DNA of 64,000 nucleotides from Isoetes taiwanensis. Lineage: Eukaryota; Streptophyta; Lycopodiopsida; Isoetales; Isoetaceae. The stretch covers positions 248,001 to 312,000 of the forward strand of contig JAJEKV010000297.1 in the NCBI GenBank assembly GCA_021234155.1, in the 5' to 3' direction. The notes under the pieces are model-generated. The model was given only the letters and a program-made list of their open reading frames with translations, searched no databases and was not told where the DNA came from. Position 1 is the first letter of the stretch; every line of letters starts with the position of its first letter. Positions 1 to 10,842 of the stretch are shown here, piece after piece. The translations under genes were made by a program, and so were the position numbers.

Positions 1-650
1 TGCTTTGGGTCTGTAGTATTCAGTGGCTGCATCAAAAACAAGAAGGTTAAAAGAAAGGAAAGTGCAGGAACTCAAATTTTAAGAAACACGTGCGTGAAAT
101 TCAAATTTACAAAACACATTTTGTGCTTCTTTTGTGCTTCTTCTTCCAGCTTCTTGCTTGATCCATGGCTTCCCCTTTCATCCATTCATGATACAGATGT
201 GATCTTTCGATTGTATTCGTAATTGCGTGAGCAGATATACCATAGTTGCTGATTCCAGAATATAATTTGCACATTTCGGTATAGAAATTCATTTTTTTTC
301 TGTGTGGCGCTTTTGCTATTTCTCTGTTGGCTCTTTTGCTAGTTCAAGGCTTCATTCCCTCTATGTGCCTTACGAATCCAGCAATGCTGATCTCTATTCC
401 AATTACAAGATGCCATACCCAGGGCTCTTCTTGAGAAAGAGATACATACAGCAAAAGAAAGAGAAACAGATACAACAAAAGAAATTGAGAGAAGCATAAC
501 TTACCATTTTTCTGACATGCTTGTGTCGATGCCAGGGGAAAATGGAGAAGAAAAATTTTTCGTGAGCTGCTTTTTTTATAAAGGAGGTAAAGAAAAAAGG
601 GAGAATAATTTTTTGAATGTGGGCGGCTATGGCAGACTGCTATAAGCATG
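1..650. other. No gene seen
   Basis: Low-complexity, AT-rich sequence with only short open frames in conflicting phases. None shows a recognisable domain, splice signal or conserved motif. I see no repeat longer than a homopolymer run. Confidence 0.5.
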
Positions 651-1000
651 GATAGAAAAAATAGCAGACAGAATGGCCGATTGAGCAGGCAGAGCGGTCG
701 AATTTGGCAATGGCAGCTCCTCTTGATGGCGCCTATCTTTTTGCTCTAGGTGCCATCTATCTGCTTGGAGATGCAGCTATAGATGGCGGTGACTATGGCA
801 TGCAGCTCTAATACTTCTTTCTTTTCTTCTCAGTCTCATCTGTTCACTTCTGTTTCTTGCTTGCAGATGACGTTGGCTATGGCAGAAGATGGCAATGGCA
901 AGATTGATGCAGTGGCACAAGACGACTATGGCAAGATGGCGATGGCAAGATTGATGTAGTGGCAAGATTGATGCCAGATTGATGGCAGATGGAGGCACGC
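651..1000. repeat. Degenerate GATGGC / CAAGATTGATG repeat
   Basis: Short words such as GATGGC, ATGGCA and CAAGATTGATG recur many times at irregular spacing, most densely from about 860 to 990. It resembles a decayed minisatellite. A related GCTCGATGGC repeat is found at 4270-4370. Reading frames across it are by-products of the repeat. Confidence 0.55.
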
Positions 1001-1150
1001 GTTTATTCTTACCTTGCGTTTTTTTTTAAGCTTTCCTCCGAGTTTTTTTTTTAGAGCTTTCTTATGAGTTTTTCTCTTTATGTCCTATTTTTGCCTTACA
1101 ATTTCTTCCGTTCCATGACCTCCTTGTCAAGCATAAGAGGGAATTTAGGA

Positions 1151-1520
1151 CACGCTAAGCGTGATTTTCAGAAGAGTGAATATCTTAAATCACGCCAAGC
1201 GTGCATTGGTCTATAGCAAAGTGGATCCTAAACCAAATATTAGCACCTAAGCAATAAAAAACCAATTCCCTAGTGCTAAAACTACTTGCCTGGAACTTAC
1301 AATGGTGTTGATATATAAGGTATATCCTCAACTTCACTTTTACAATATTATTGTGCTCGCTAATACATGCTAGGCGTGATTTGTTTTGTTCCATATTAGA
1401 TTTCCTCTAGAATATTATGCTTGCTAATACAGGCTTGGTGTGATTTTTTTTGTTTCATAACTAGGTTTCCTTTACAATACACGGCTTGGCGTCATTTGTT
1501 TTATTCCATAACTAGGTTTC
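1151..1520. repeat. CACGC-GCGTG near-palindromes followed by a threefold degenerate repeat
   Basis: Two 13-base near-palindromes, CACGCTAAGCGTG (1151-1163) and CACGCCAAGCGTG (1191-1203), share the arms CACGC/GCGTG. Further on, three diverged copies of a roughly 50-65-bp unit begin near 1366, 1431 and 1482. Each contains a GGCGTGATTTGTTTTGTTCCAT-like stretch and an ACTAGGTTTC-like stretch. The centre word of the palindromes (CTTGGCGTG) is also the start of each unit, so the two patterns probably have one origin. Function unknown; possibly a relic of a transposon end. Confidence 0.5.
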
Positions 1521-2057
1521 AGTTGTTGAAATAATTAGAGGAATGTGATGACGAGTTTGAACTTGAAGGGGTAACAACCACAACACAATCACCGAATCAA
1601 ATAATGCACAAGGGCAGGGAACTCTAAGAGTAGCTTGGAAAATAATTATAAAGGACTTGGCTAAGAGGTATAGTCATCTTTCCCTTACCTTGCTGTTAGC
1701 TGGAGAATCTCTAGTATGAATCTCATTTCTCTATTGGATAATATTAAGTTTCCTTGTCCACATGAAAAATGTGACATACTTGTTATATACTTGTTATTTT
1801 ATATCTTTCTTACTTTTCCATTACAAGATATGATGTTATTAATGCTAAGAAGTTTGCCTCTTTTATAATATCTCGTGTGCTTCTACCATCAAACTCAAGC
1901 TCAGAATCCATCATCTTATGATCCAAACAACTTTGCAATAGATGAGTTCGTTGTCCAATTTATAGCTATTGTGAATAATTTGGCTAGGGGGATGACAGTT
2001 TGTGGAGTGTTAGAATCGCATCCAGAACTAGACAGGGCAACTAACATGGAAGATGAT

Positions 2058-2297
2058 CTTGTTTCTTATGTGGGAAAATATGGATTGATTCCTTAATTGG
2101 AATATCATTGTTTTTATTGATAGTTGTTTGATATGTCCATATTTTTAAGGTTGTTCTTGCCCAAAAAAAAAACCACCTTGTTAAATATGTGGAAAAACAT
2201 GGATTGATCTTTTAATGTTTTATTTGAATATATGATTGTTTTTAATGATATTTGTTTCATGTATCCATAATTTCGGGGTTGCTCTTGCCCCGAAAAT
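2058..2297. repeat. Two-copy diverged tandem duplication (~110-120 bp units)
   Basis: Unit 1 (about 2058-2165) and unit 2 (about 2176-2297) share, in order, CTTGTT, TATGTGG-AAA-ATGGATTGAT, ATTGTTTTTA-TGATA-TTGTTT, and a GGTTG-TCTTGCCC stretch. Substitutions and small indels separate them. The 73-codon open frame just upstream (1875-2096) has no recognisable motif and ends inside unit 1, so I do not call it a gene. Confidence 0.5.
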
Positions 2298-2395
2298 AAT
2301 GTCATCTGTTATCAAATTACATATTATTTTCGTCCCAATGTTCTTGGATTTTGATGTCATGAACTTAAACAAGTTGCCCTTCTGTTTTGCATATT

Positions 2396-4162
2396 TCAAG
2401 TCGAATCTAAAACGACTTCATGGGAACTGCAACATTTATGTAATTTATCAAGTAAAAAAAAAGATAAAAACAAAAAAAACAAAAACCCCCTAGAAAACAA
2501 CTGCAGGTTGGCGTGATTTTGGAATTGACATTGATGATGGTTGTAAGGACAAGCATGAGTAGTCTTACCAGCACCATGCTTCATTCTGTACATGCATTTT
2601 ATTGTCTTCAAATCTGCAGCAAGATGCCATTCAACCTCGTCCAGGAACTGCAAGTTTTTCTCCAATTCCATGAGAGGCAATCATTGTGGGGATGGGTGTT
2701 TGATCAAAAACCCATTTCAGTATACTGTGATTTTCCTCTGGTACCTGAAATAAACCAAGCCACCAAATGTGATCTTCAGACTGGACGGAAAACTTACCAT
2801 CTAGATTTGACTCTTCATTCCCTGTATTCAAAGCTCTGTTCATTAGACAGTGAAACCCTCTCGTACTTCTCGCCTTTCACCAATTCCATTTCATCCAGCT
2901 TCAAAACAATTCTTAGTTTGCCAACGCACTCTTCTACCTTCGTATCATAAAATCGAACCAAAAGCTGAAGCATTCTACTTAAGTCTATCCAGCAATTGTT
3001 ATTTTCATTAAGGCAGAAAGTATCACCAAACTTCGACTTCGTCTTACCTTTGGTATAGGATGGCAATGTATCCAAATTGACAACTGGTCGGTGACCGATA
3101 CATATCACCAAGAAGCTCTTGCTTATGCGTTTCTCAATGACCTACAAGTCCTCACGCTAGTCATCCTTGGTAGTAGAATAGTTTTGGTAATGCCTTGTTG
3201 TTTAAGGCCATCCACGCAAGCATCTAAACAAAGCAATATAAGCTTGCCTACTTATTAGACATTGTCACAGTTCTTCTTAATCGATTACGAGGTTTGATTT
3301 GTTCCCCAACTCTGCGGCGATTCTTTGTACTACACGACTTTCCTAAGTTGAATCTTTGCCGGGGAAGCTTTAACATTCTCAATACATCATCTTTAGTAAC
3401 TAATTTCTTTAATAAACGGGCAATATTAGCAGGTTTTCTCTTATTTTCTTCTGCAAGATTTGGATCAACAAGCTTTTTAATAGCCATGACCCTTTTTTTT
3501 GAACCTCCACCCCCAGGGGCTAATGTATTTATGGGCTTCAGATTTCTTGCCCTCTCCCTGATCCCCAGTGGAGTTGTTTTCATTCGTTTGACTCGCTTGT
3601 GAAGGGAATCATTTTCTTGTGCAACCCTCTTCATTCCTTACTGCAGTGATTTCATCTCCGTCACCAATTTTTTATTTTCTACCTCCAATTCATTGAGCTT
3701 GCGGCATTGTTGAGACAGCAAGTAGTTCGCCTTTTGGAGCTGATTAACATCTGATAAAACTTTGCAATTGAATCCATACAAGTAGTTATACGTGGCACGC
3801 AAATTTGGATCAGTATTACCATTAACCAAATTATTACAGTAACCTAGTAACCCTTGTTGTCCCTTACAAGCAAATGCAATAAGACTGGATGCAGAGTGGA
3901 AGTTTGGATGGGCTCGAGCGAAAGGATCACAAGGACACAGTTGGCCTTTAGACCAGAGGTCTATATTCATGGCTCCAGAAGCTCGCAATGCATCTTCATC
4001 TATTGGTTGCTTCCAAGTGAACTTATTCTTGTAAGGCAGGCATCCTTTTGGCACTTGCACTCGAAATTGACCCTCGGAATTAGTTTGATCCTGAAACAGA
4101 AGTATTAGAACCAATAACACTCAAAGGAATGCAATGACAACTCGGAAACCAAATACTTTTGC
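2396..4162 (-). pseudogene. Decayed uncharacterised transposon-type protein gene
   Basis: Minus-strand coding sequence in several frames. The first part (about 4095-3248) is one frame, broken only by a TAA at 3635-3637. It has an N-terminal Cys/Trp-containing region, a heptad-like coiled coil (LNELEVENKKLVTEMKSL) and a very basic tail (many KR pairs). An apparent 3' splice site (TTCTGTTTCAG) lies just upstream at about 4096, and a short methionine-led upstream exon near 4162-4110 is possible. The second part (about 3236-2396) continues in shifted frames and includes the segment WHLAADLKTIKCMYRMK followed by a Cys/His-rich stretch. I recall such a segment from uncharacterised, repetitive plant and animal proteins that look transposase-related. 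I cannot name the family from the sequence. At least three frameshifts and a stop make it a pseudogene. Confidence 0.5.
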
Positions 4163-4269
4163 CATTGACATTGCAAAATACTGAGAACCGAAGCGGAGCT
4201 TAGAATTAGGAAGATTCTTGCCAACAAACACTGGCAAGAATCCGCCATAATTCAAATTCAAACAATGCT

Positions 4270-4372
4270 TGGGCGCGATGGCAAGGTCATTCGCGCTCGA
4301 TGGCGCGATGGCAAGCTCGATAGCAAGCTCGATGGTGCTGAAGCTCGATGGCTGAAGCTCGATGGTGGGAAA
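4270..4372. repeat. Degenerate GCTCGATGGC minisatellite
   Basis: The words GCTCGATGGC, GCGATGGCAAG and AAGCTCGATGG occur about eight times in 100 bp at irregular spacing. No coding function is apparent. The stretch from here to 4655 holds nothing else I recognise apart from a G-rich patch around 4450-4510. Confidence 0.5.
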
Positions 4373-4655
4373 ATGAAAATCTTAGATGTAATCATCAAAT
4401 TTTGAGGTCGTTAGGAAATAATGATTGCAAGTTACGTATGAGGTTAGGTTTGGAGGGGGGGAAGTTAGGTTAGGGGAGAGTGATAGTTGGGTATGGAGGG
4501 GGGAAAGGTAGGTTCGGGATCCTACGTGGCAGCCCTCCCAAAATACTCTTACAAGGCCCTTAATTGACCTCAAAAAAACTCTAATGTGCTTTTGCGACCT
4601 CGATCTCTGTGTTCTTTCTTGCTAATGAGAATATATGGTTTTATTTTATGAGCAG

Positions 4656-4882
4656 ACGAAGTATCCTAGCACCCTCTCAATGGTTGAGAAACTGAGACGA
4701 AGAAAATAGCATTATTTTGGACTACGATGGGACCTTGTCACCAATAGTTGAAGATCTAGAGTGGGCCTTCATGTCAGATGCAGTAAGCTGGCTTTTAGCT
4801 CTTAACTGCATTTTCTTGCACAATTAAATATAAACCATGTACTTTCCAGATGCGTGCTGCTATGAAAGAGGCTTTTTTTTGC
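4656..4882 (+). pseudogene. Trehalose-6-phosphate phosphatase fragment with one intron
   Basis: Two exon pieces of a plant trehalose-6-phosphate phosphatase (HAD superfamily; removes phosphate from trehalose 6-phosphate in the cytosol or plastid). Exon 1 (4656-4782) follows a 3' splice site (TTTATGAGCAG). It reads KYPSTLSMVEKL, then after a frameshift near 4705 ILDYDGTLSPIVEDLEWAF, which is HAD motif I with the catalytic DYDGT. A 67-bp GT-AG intron (4783-4849) follows, and exon 2 begins MRAAMKEAF before dissolving. All downstream HAD motifs are missing. Because the intron is retained, this scrap arose from a genomic copy rather than a cDNA. It is certainly non-functional; the family call rests on motif I plus the flanking residues. 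Confidence 0.8.
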
Positions 4883-5424
4883 ATCCGATCTTGCTTGATA
4901 TAGTGTTGAATCTGCATTTGGGGTTTGTATTTATTTTTGCTCTGATGACTTGCCCTCGTCTGGGCACAAGGGGTCGACTAGACGATCTTGTTTCTTCAGT
5001 GCCTAGCCATGCCTCAGCGCCTCCGTTTCATGTAAGACAAAAGGCTTTTGCTTACAGATTGTTCCATAAAAGCAATTGGTGCTTCTAATGTTGCAATCTG
5101 TGCTTCCTTTGCAATGGGGCTCATGGCTTGTGAAGACAGTAGCTAGAAGGTCTGTGGCAATCCAAGTAAACTCTTATTGTTGAAGAATCAGTCCCCTATC
5201 GTTGGGTGTCATAGTTTATAGCTGGTGAAGGCATAAGTGCTTGTGCCTGCGCTCATATTTTAGATCTGAATTGGATATAGATTATTTAAGCACAATTTCA
5301 TTATTTTTGGACAATACCTGAATTTGTGAACTTTTTTTGGAAATCTTGCTTCGATGATAGTTTTCATACACTAACAATAGCGTCCCCAGCGAGTGTTGCA
5401 TATGCTTCAACAACAAGCACTAGA
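4883..5424. other. No gene seen
   Basis: AT-rich sequence downstream of the phosphatase scrap. Open frames are short and unconserved. The sequence next to 5425 is the insertion site of the MITE that follows. Confidence 0.45.
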
Positions 5425-5432
5425 ATCTTGAC

Positions 5433-5946
5433 CAGTGTAGGAATTTGACACCCCAGAGGGTGTCAAAAGCAAAAAAAAGTGTCAAAGAGACATTTTCCGT
5501 AGAGAAAATATGTCAAAAGAGAATATATAGTTTGATAAAATGCGTCAAAAGAGACTTTAAAAATTTTTAAATGTGTCATTTGACACACTTAAGAATATTA
5601 AGTGTGTCAAAAAAAATTAGAGCCCCAAATACACAAGAGTTGTCTGTACAAGGCTTAATGTATGTGTATACTTAATAATGCAAGAAGAATTAATATTCAA
5701 TAGAATTTTTTATTTTCCTTATATTTATATAAACTTATCTTTCATAGCAAAATTCATATTGTAATCTTTTCGTTGTAGAATTTCAAATTATTTTCTCTAT
5801 TTGATAAACGTAAAAAAAAGTGTGTCAATGGTGTTCACAACGCGTCAAATGAGACATAAAAAATTTGGAAGTGTGTCAATTGACACATTCAATTTTAAAA
5901 AGCGTGTCATAAGAAATACAATAAATAAGTTGAATTTCCCACACTG
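5433..5946. mobile_element. Non-autonomous hAT-type MITE, 514 bp, 8-bp target duplication
   Basis: The ends are imperfect inverted repeats: CAGTGTAGGAATTTGACA on the left and, reading inward on the other strand, CAGTGTGGGAAATTCAAC on the right. The element is flanked by identical octamers ATCTTGAC (5425-5432 and 5947-5954). An 8-bp duplication with a CA-starting terminal repeat is the hallmark of hAT transposons. The interior is non-coding and full of GTGTCAAA-type words and short palindromes, such as the perfect TGTGTCAATTGACACA near 5873-5888 and TGTGTCATTTGACACA near 5572. These look like repeated subterminal transposase-binding sites. Confidence 0.85.
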
Positions 5947-6192
5947 ATCTTGACAGTGTTGAATAGCTTCTTCTTATTGGAAGAAGCCCAAGCATAATTG
6001 AGAGTCTCTATCTCACTGTGGGTTACCAGCAGTCGTTAGCCTCCATCTCTTCTTTGAACAATTGACCTAATTGGACAGGCTCCCAATAAGGCACTTGTAT
6101 AGTCTCAGAGTTCTTTTTCTTATCATCCATTTAGGGCTCTTCAGTAGCATACCCTGCCCATGTCAAACACAAGTTATCATTAGGACGTGCCA

Positions 6193-7013
6193 CTATAAAC
6201 ATAACCTTTTTTTATCTTTGAATGGATTGAATTCCGGTATAGGTTTATCCGTCCACGGACCAACATTCCTTGCGGTGATGGCTTGACGCTTTGTGGTACA
6301 TGATGGGCCATTCTCAAACTCCAAAACTAGAGGCCCAATGTGCCCTATCAATCTCTCATCATCATCAGAGATGTGCACATATTTATAGAAAGACTATAAA
6401 AGATATGAAATCACATACCTATTTCTGTTTTGTACAAATGAAGCGTCCAGTTGCAAGAGAAATTTCACTGTAAGACCTTCATAGATGGATCGATCAAATG
6501 GACCTTCATGTTCTTACAACGAGTCCAATGGTATACTGAGAATAGATAGTGCCAATTTCGATAAAAGTGCCTTCTTGTCAAAAAGTGTAGTAGCTCAGGT
6601 CTGGGATGGCACATACAGCTTTGGCATTATAGTAGTCCATATATAATGAAATAGTCCAAAAATGAAAGTTGAGATTGATAGATAGATAGAACCCTTGGGT
6701 ATCGAACACACCAATAATGTTCAATCCTAGAAATTGGTCAAAGACTGTAATATCCCCATCTGTAAAAGTATATGAGACTATTACCGAAGATATTGTGATG
6801 CCTTGCCTGCCAGATGTTACATTCTAATTATTCAAGGTATACCTGGTTAATGGTGTTGCCCCATTGCATCTTCCACCTGCCTTTCTTTGGAGTTTGAAGG
6901 TGCTGGCTCAATGTCAATCTGATGCGCAACATCATGGTTCCAGAGTCTTTAGGCTCCCCTAGTGTATCTGCACCCTCCATGGGCAAGAAACCCTTTGGCA
7001 ACCAGACGTCCAC
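6193..7013 (-). pseudogene. Possible decayed multi-exon coding region, unidentified
   Basis: On the minus strand, several protein-like stretches follow one another. One is near 6980-6830 (GEPKDSGTMMLRIRLTLSQH). A second, around 6520-6420, reads HEGPFDRSIYEGLTVKFLLQ. A third, 6378-6196, contains DDDERLIGHIGPLVLEFENG. A potential 5' splice site (GGTATGTGA) lies between the last two. Composition is protein-like, but I do not recognise a family, and stops and frame changes are present. It may be an old gene fragment or part of a transposon. Confidence 0.3.
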
Positions 7014-7092
7014 CTTTGAATGTCAGGAACCCTTTGGTTATAGATTCAATCCTAGAAATTGGACACACACGACGAAAGATATATCATTACAA

Positions 7093-7345
7093 ATTGGGCA
7101 GCGGCCTCAGCCCAAATTGGGATTTGGTATGTCTCAAATTGGGCACCTTGAGGGCAAAGAAAAAATTTCTTCTTTTTCCTTCAACCCTCAAATTGGGCAG
7201 ACCAAATTGGGCGTCCGCCCAATTTGAGGGCCTTTTTTTTTTTTTTTTTTTGGCCCTTAAATTGGGCGCTCGCCCAATTTGGGCCTACAAAATTGAATGC
7301 CCGCCTTATTTAGGCTCTCCAAATTGGCCGTCCGCCCTATTTCAG
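7093..7345. repeat. Cluster of palindromic AAATTGGGC motifs
   Basis: About ten copies of AAATTGGGC or its complement GCCCAATTT lie in 250 bp, often back to back around GCG-CGC centres. The core is a large inverted repeat: 7204-7232 and 7252-7280, separated by a run of about 19 T. Each arm itself contains the small palindrome AATTGGGCG-N-CGCCCAATT. The same motif forms the long inverted repeat at 9.7-10.07 kb. Non-coding; probably an unclassified fold-back repeat. Confidence 0.7.
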
Positions 7346-7839
7346 TGGATACGATTCGGCCTTATATGTACAAAATTGAGCGCATCCGATTTTGTTGCAC
7401 GAGATTTCGTCTTCAGCATGCTGTGCCTGCACATCTTTCATTCAAACTCTACCACAACTAGCTATGTGATTTCAGATAAAAGTGTGTATCTCTTCTTGAA
7501 GCCTAAGTCTCATCATCTCATCATGAGTGTGGCAATGCATAATGTAACTCTCAGCTAAGAGCACTAATCAAAGGAGATCAACGCACCATTAAACATTTAA
7601 ATTACAACTACTCTAGAATAGCAATAAGATTATAACTTCAAAAGTAAACTACAAAAGTAGTAGCGCATTACACTAGCACATGCTATGTGCGAATAAGAAA
7701 GACAAAATCTATCCAGTACCATTGAGAACTTAGCATTCCAAAGACAACAATACATTTTGTGCTGCTCGAAACACAAACACAATAAGACAAACATAGCAAG
7801 TGGTAAGCATGTAGACATGGAGAAGGATTACTGAATCAG

Positions 7840-8862
7840 TTGAACTGAATCCATATCCACAAGACAAGCAACCAGCAAAAGTTGTTGTCTTGCATTCACC
7901 ACGTGGCATCTCTTGAAATGATGGCTGCAGATTCAAAGGTGAACAAGACTCCATGAACTTGAGAAGCCCCTCAATTCTACTACTGCATCTTTCTTCAACA
8001 ATTATCTTTCTTTTTCTTTGCAATTTGACCATCAAGATCAGTCAATTTTGTCTTTGCATTCTTTATAGATTCCTTAAGCTTGTTATGTTTCCTGGACTTA
8101 TCTCTCAAAGCATCATCTACCTTTGATCTTAAGGTAGATACATCTACCTTTCCACCATTATCTGCCCGAGAAACCATTTCTTATGCCTCTTTCAATTCAC
8201 CCTCTATGAATACTATATCCTCCTCATGTCTTCCTTTCTTCCTTCAAGTTTTAGTATTTGTTCTTCCACCTGCCTCTTTTGAACAATCAAACTATCCACT
8301 ATTGTAACGAGCTGATCTAATAATTTACAACTGTCATCCAAGACATCTTGGACTGTTTTTATCTCTTCATTGGAATCGCAAGCTGGCTGGCTCACACCTT
8401 TATGACTCTTACATTTTGAAGCAGCAATGTCTTCTGTCAAGGAGAAATCCTTGCGTCCAGATTTGGATAGATTCTTAGCTAAAACCTTGAAGTTGTCCCA
8501 ATTAATATGTCTTCTATGTAAACCCAAGGCAAAAGCTCGGGCAAAATACTCTGGTACATGCCTTCCCAAAAACCGTCTCATACGTATCATAAAAGGCCTT
8601 GTTCCAAAATGGCTTCACAAAATGTTCTTTAAATCCCCGTTTGTTTTTTGGTCCCTACTCTAATTCCATCAATTCTTTAAAATCTTTAAAAGTGTATTCA
8701 GCACCTTTGCCTCTAACATGTTGGGCATACACAAATTCAGAATTTTCTGCTAACAGGCGCCTTTTAGAACTTGAAATGATCTCAGTTGCTACCTTCCTCT
8801 TGTTTTTGTCATCAAAAGTCAAATTGGCCTTGTGGTAGCAAAACGGCTAGTCAAGAGCGACA
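7840..8862 (-). pseudogene. Coiled-coil protein pseudogene, unidentified family
   Basis: Minus-strand coding sequence readable with two stops and about three frameshifts. The N-terminal part (about 8855-8560) has a KNKRKVATEIISSSKRRLL stretch, then FKDFKELMELE, an in-frame TAG, then FVKPFWNKAFYDTYETVFGK. The reading then shifts to HVPEYFARAFALGLHRRHIN (from about 8560). A long acidic/basic coiled coil (LLDQLVTIVDSLIVQKRQVE) follows, then a second coiled coil after an in-frame TAA (8180-8182), and a C-terminal Cys-containing end (AGCLSCGYGF near 7860). I do not recognise the family. Its basic, coiled-coil character recalls accessory proteins of plant DNA transposons, but that is inference. Confidence 0.45.
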
Positions 8863-9454
8863 ATGATAGATGGCAAGATGCCGAGAACATAGAATAGGTA
8901 GTAAGAGCTTTTGGCAATATTGAGTCGAAGGGGAAAAATTCAAATTTGAATTTTGAATTTCAATAACCACATACGTGGCAATTTTATTTTAAATTTTAAA
9001 TAATCATAAAAAGGGGGTTTATTTTACGCCTTATGGGGCCCACCAAATATGCCCAGGATCTTTCCTTATGATGCCACGTGCCATCCTGCATGCAACCTTT
9101 GTCCATCTGCTTTTCAAATATTAGGACATCATTTTAGAGCTACAAGGTGGTTGTTTTCTTCCTCCTCCATTGTGCTCGTCCAAGACGGTGCCCATCTTTT
9201 AGAAGACTTTTTGAAGCATTTTTGCATGTCCAAGACCGTGAAAGGTTAGCGCATCTCATTTTCATTGCTTTTATTCTTTTTATATAGTTTTGTCCTCCCT
9301 ACATGCTCTACATGCGCACATAGAATATTGTTCCCTTACTTTTTGACATGGATGACCCTTCCTTTTCTTTCTTTTGGTGGGGATACATGTCCTTGCTTTT
9401 CTCTTATCTTGCTATTGACGTGCACTCAGAACACGCATTCCAACGAGCTAATGC
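8863..9454. other. No gene seen
   Basis: AT-rich stretch with short frames lacking conserved motifs. It borders the AAATTGGGC-type repeat block on the right. Confidence 0.45.
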
Positions 9455-10130
9455 ATGCCTAAAATAGAGTCCAAAACCAAAAGTTATGTTGAGAAACCTA
9501 CACTGCCACCCTTGAGCCCCCTCAAATTGGGCGCCCACCTAATTTTACGAGCCCATTTCTATAAATAGTATGCTTGATTAGTACCTCTATCGAAGCCCTC
9601 TAAACAAGCTTTCTAATGAGATAAAAAAATGCCAAAATCAGAGTCTGTATGCATAAATTATGTCAAAAAATGTATTTTGCCACCCCGAAGCCCCCCAAAT
9701 TGGGCGCCGCCCAATTTGAGCCTAATTTACGAGCCCATTTCTGTGTAAATATAATGCCCGATTAGATATTTTTATCAAAGCTCTCTGAATAAGCTTTCTA
9801 ACGAGCTAAAGAACGTCGAAAATAGAGTCCAGAGTTGAAAGTTATACTGAAAAGCCTATTCTATCAGCCTGGAACCTGCAAATTGGGCGCCCGCCCATTT
9901 AAGGGGTTCCAGGATGGCAGAATAGAACTTTTGGTATAACTTTTGCATTTGGACTCGATTTTCTATGTTATTTAGTTCGTTAGAAAGCTTGTTTAGAGGG
10001 CTTTAATAAACATAAAGCATAATATTTATACAAGTGGGCTCCAAATTTGGCTCAAATTGGGCCGCCCAGTGTGCAAGGCAACACCATCCAGGGCAAATTG
10101 GGCGCCCACCCAGTTTGGCCCTTGGGGAAA
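9455..10130. repeat. Fold-back repeat: one direct unit plus a ~365-bp inverted repeat
   Basis: A roughly 180-bp unit is present three times. Unit 1 (about 9465-9630) and unit 2 (about 9634-9815) are direct repeats: a GAGTC word, GTTATGT, CCCCCCAAATTGGGCG, ACGAGCCCATTTCT, and AAGCTTTCTAA-GAG. The unit is then repeated in inverted orientation, so that 9702-9886 pairs with about 9894-10067 around a centre near 9890 (GGGCGCCCGCCC). Arms differ by scattered substitutions. A transcript would fold into a very long hairpin. No coding potential. Confidence 0.75.
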
Positions 10131-10842
10131 AACTTTTTGCCATGCCCACTTTGGACCTTGGGACATAATCTTTCGTTCTAACCAAACTTTTATTGTTGTG
10201 CAGAATCAGTGGCTACGAGAGTCTTGACAAATCGAGAAGTCGACTCCACATGAGGTAGAAGAGGAGGGAAATAAGTCACTGAGCTTCCAAGAATTCATGG
10301 AGAGAATGGAAGGTTTGAAGCTGCCCCCAGCAAGCTCAAGCACAAATTGAAGAACTTAAGAAAAGTCTGCCAGATGAAGAGCAACATGACTCTTGAGAAT
10401 TATGCGATTATCTATTCGACTATTTTGGCATATAAGTAGCTCCAAACTTGGCACCTACCCAATTTCAGGATGTATTACTGTACATTTAATCATAATGCTA
10501 TAGGCTCCATAATATGATGACGAACCAGACTGGAGATTGATGTATTCCTTCTATTTTTCTTGATGGCTCTGAAATTTCTTGAAGTAGAGGATACAGACGG
10601 GGATGCATCTGTCTTGGAGCCTTATATTTCAGCCCAAGCTCCATGTTTCCTTCTGGCATATCTTCAGCTATGAAGAATGTAGCTTCCTATTATGAAGATT
10701 TGGTACAAATTATTTAAAAGCATGTGCGTGCATTGGAATCATAAACAAGGGCCGAGAATTACATTTCCAGGTGGTACACAACCGGTTTGATAATATTCAC
10801 AATGTTGGAAATATAGCTTAGTTGACATGTATCAGAAATAGA
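10131..10842. other. No gene seen
   Basis: A weak protein-like stretch (KSLSFQEFMERMEGLKLPPA on the plus strand, about 10277-10336) has no extended frame. The rest is unremarkable. Confidence 0.4.

Noticed and set aside
6962..7558. 198-codon plus-strand open frame
   Set aside because: It runs through the AAATTGGGC repeats and a T-run (poly-Phe) and has no conserved motif.
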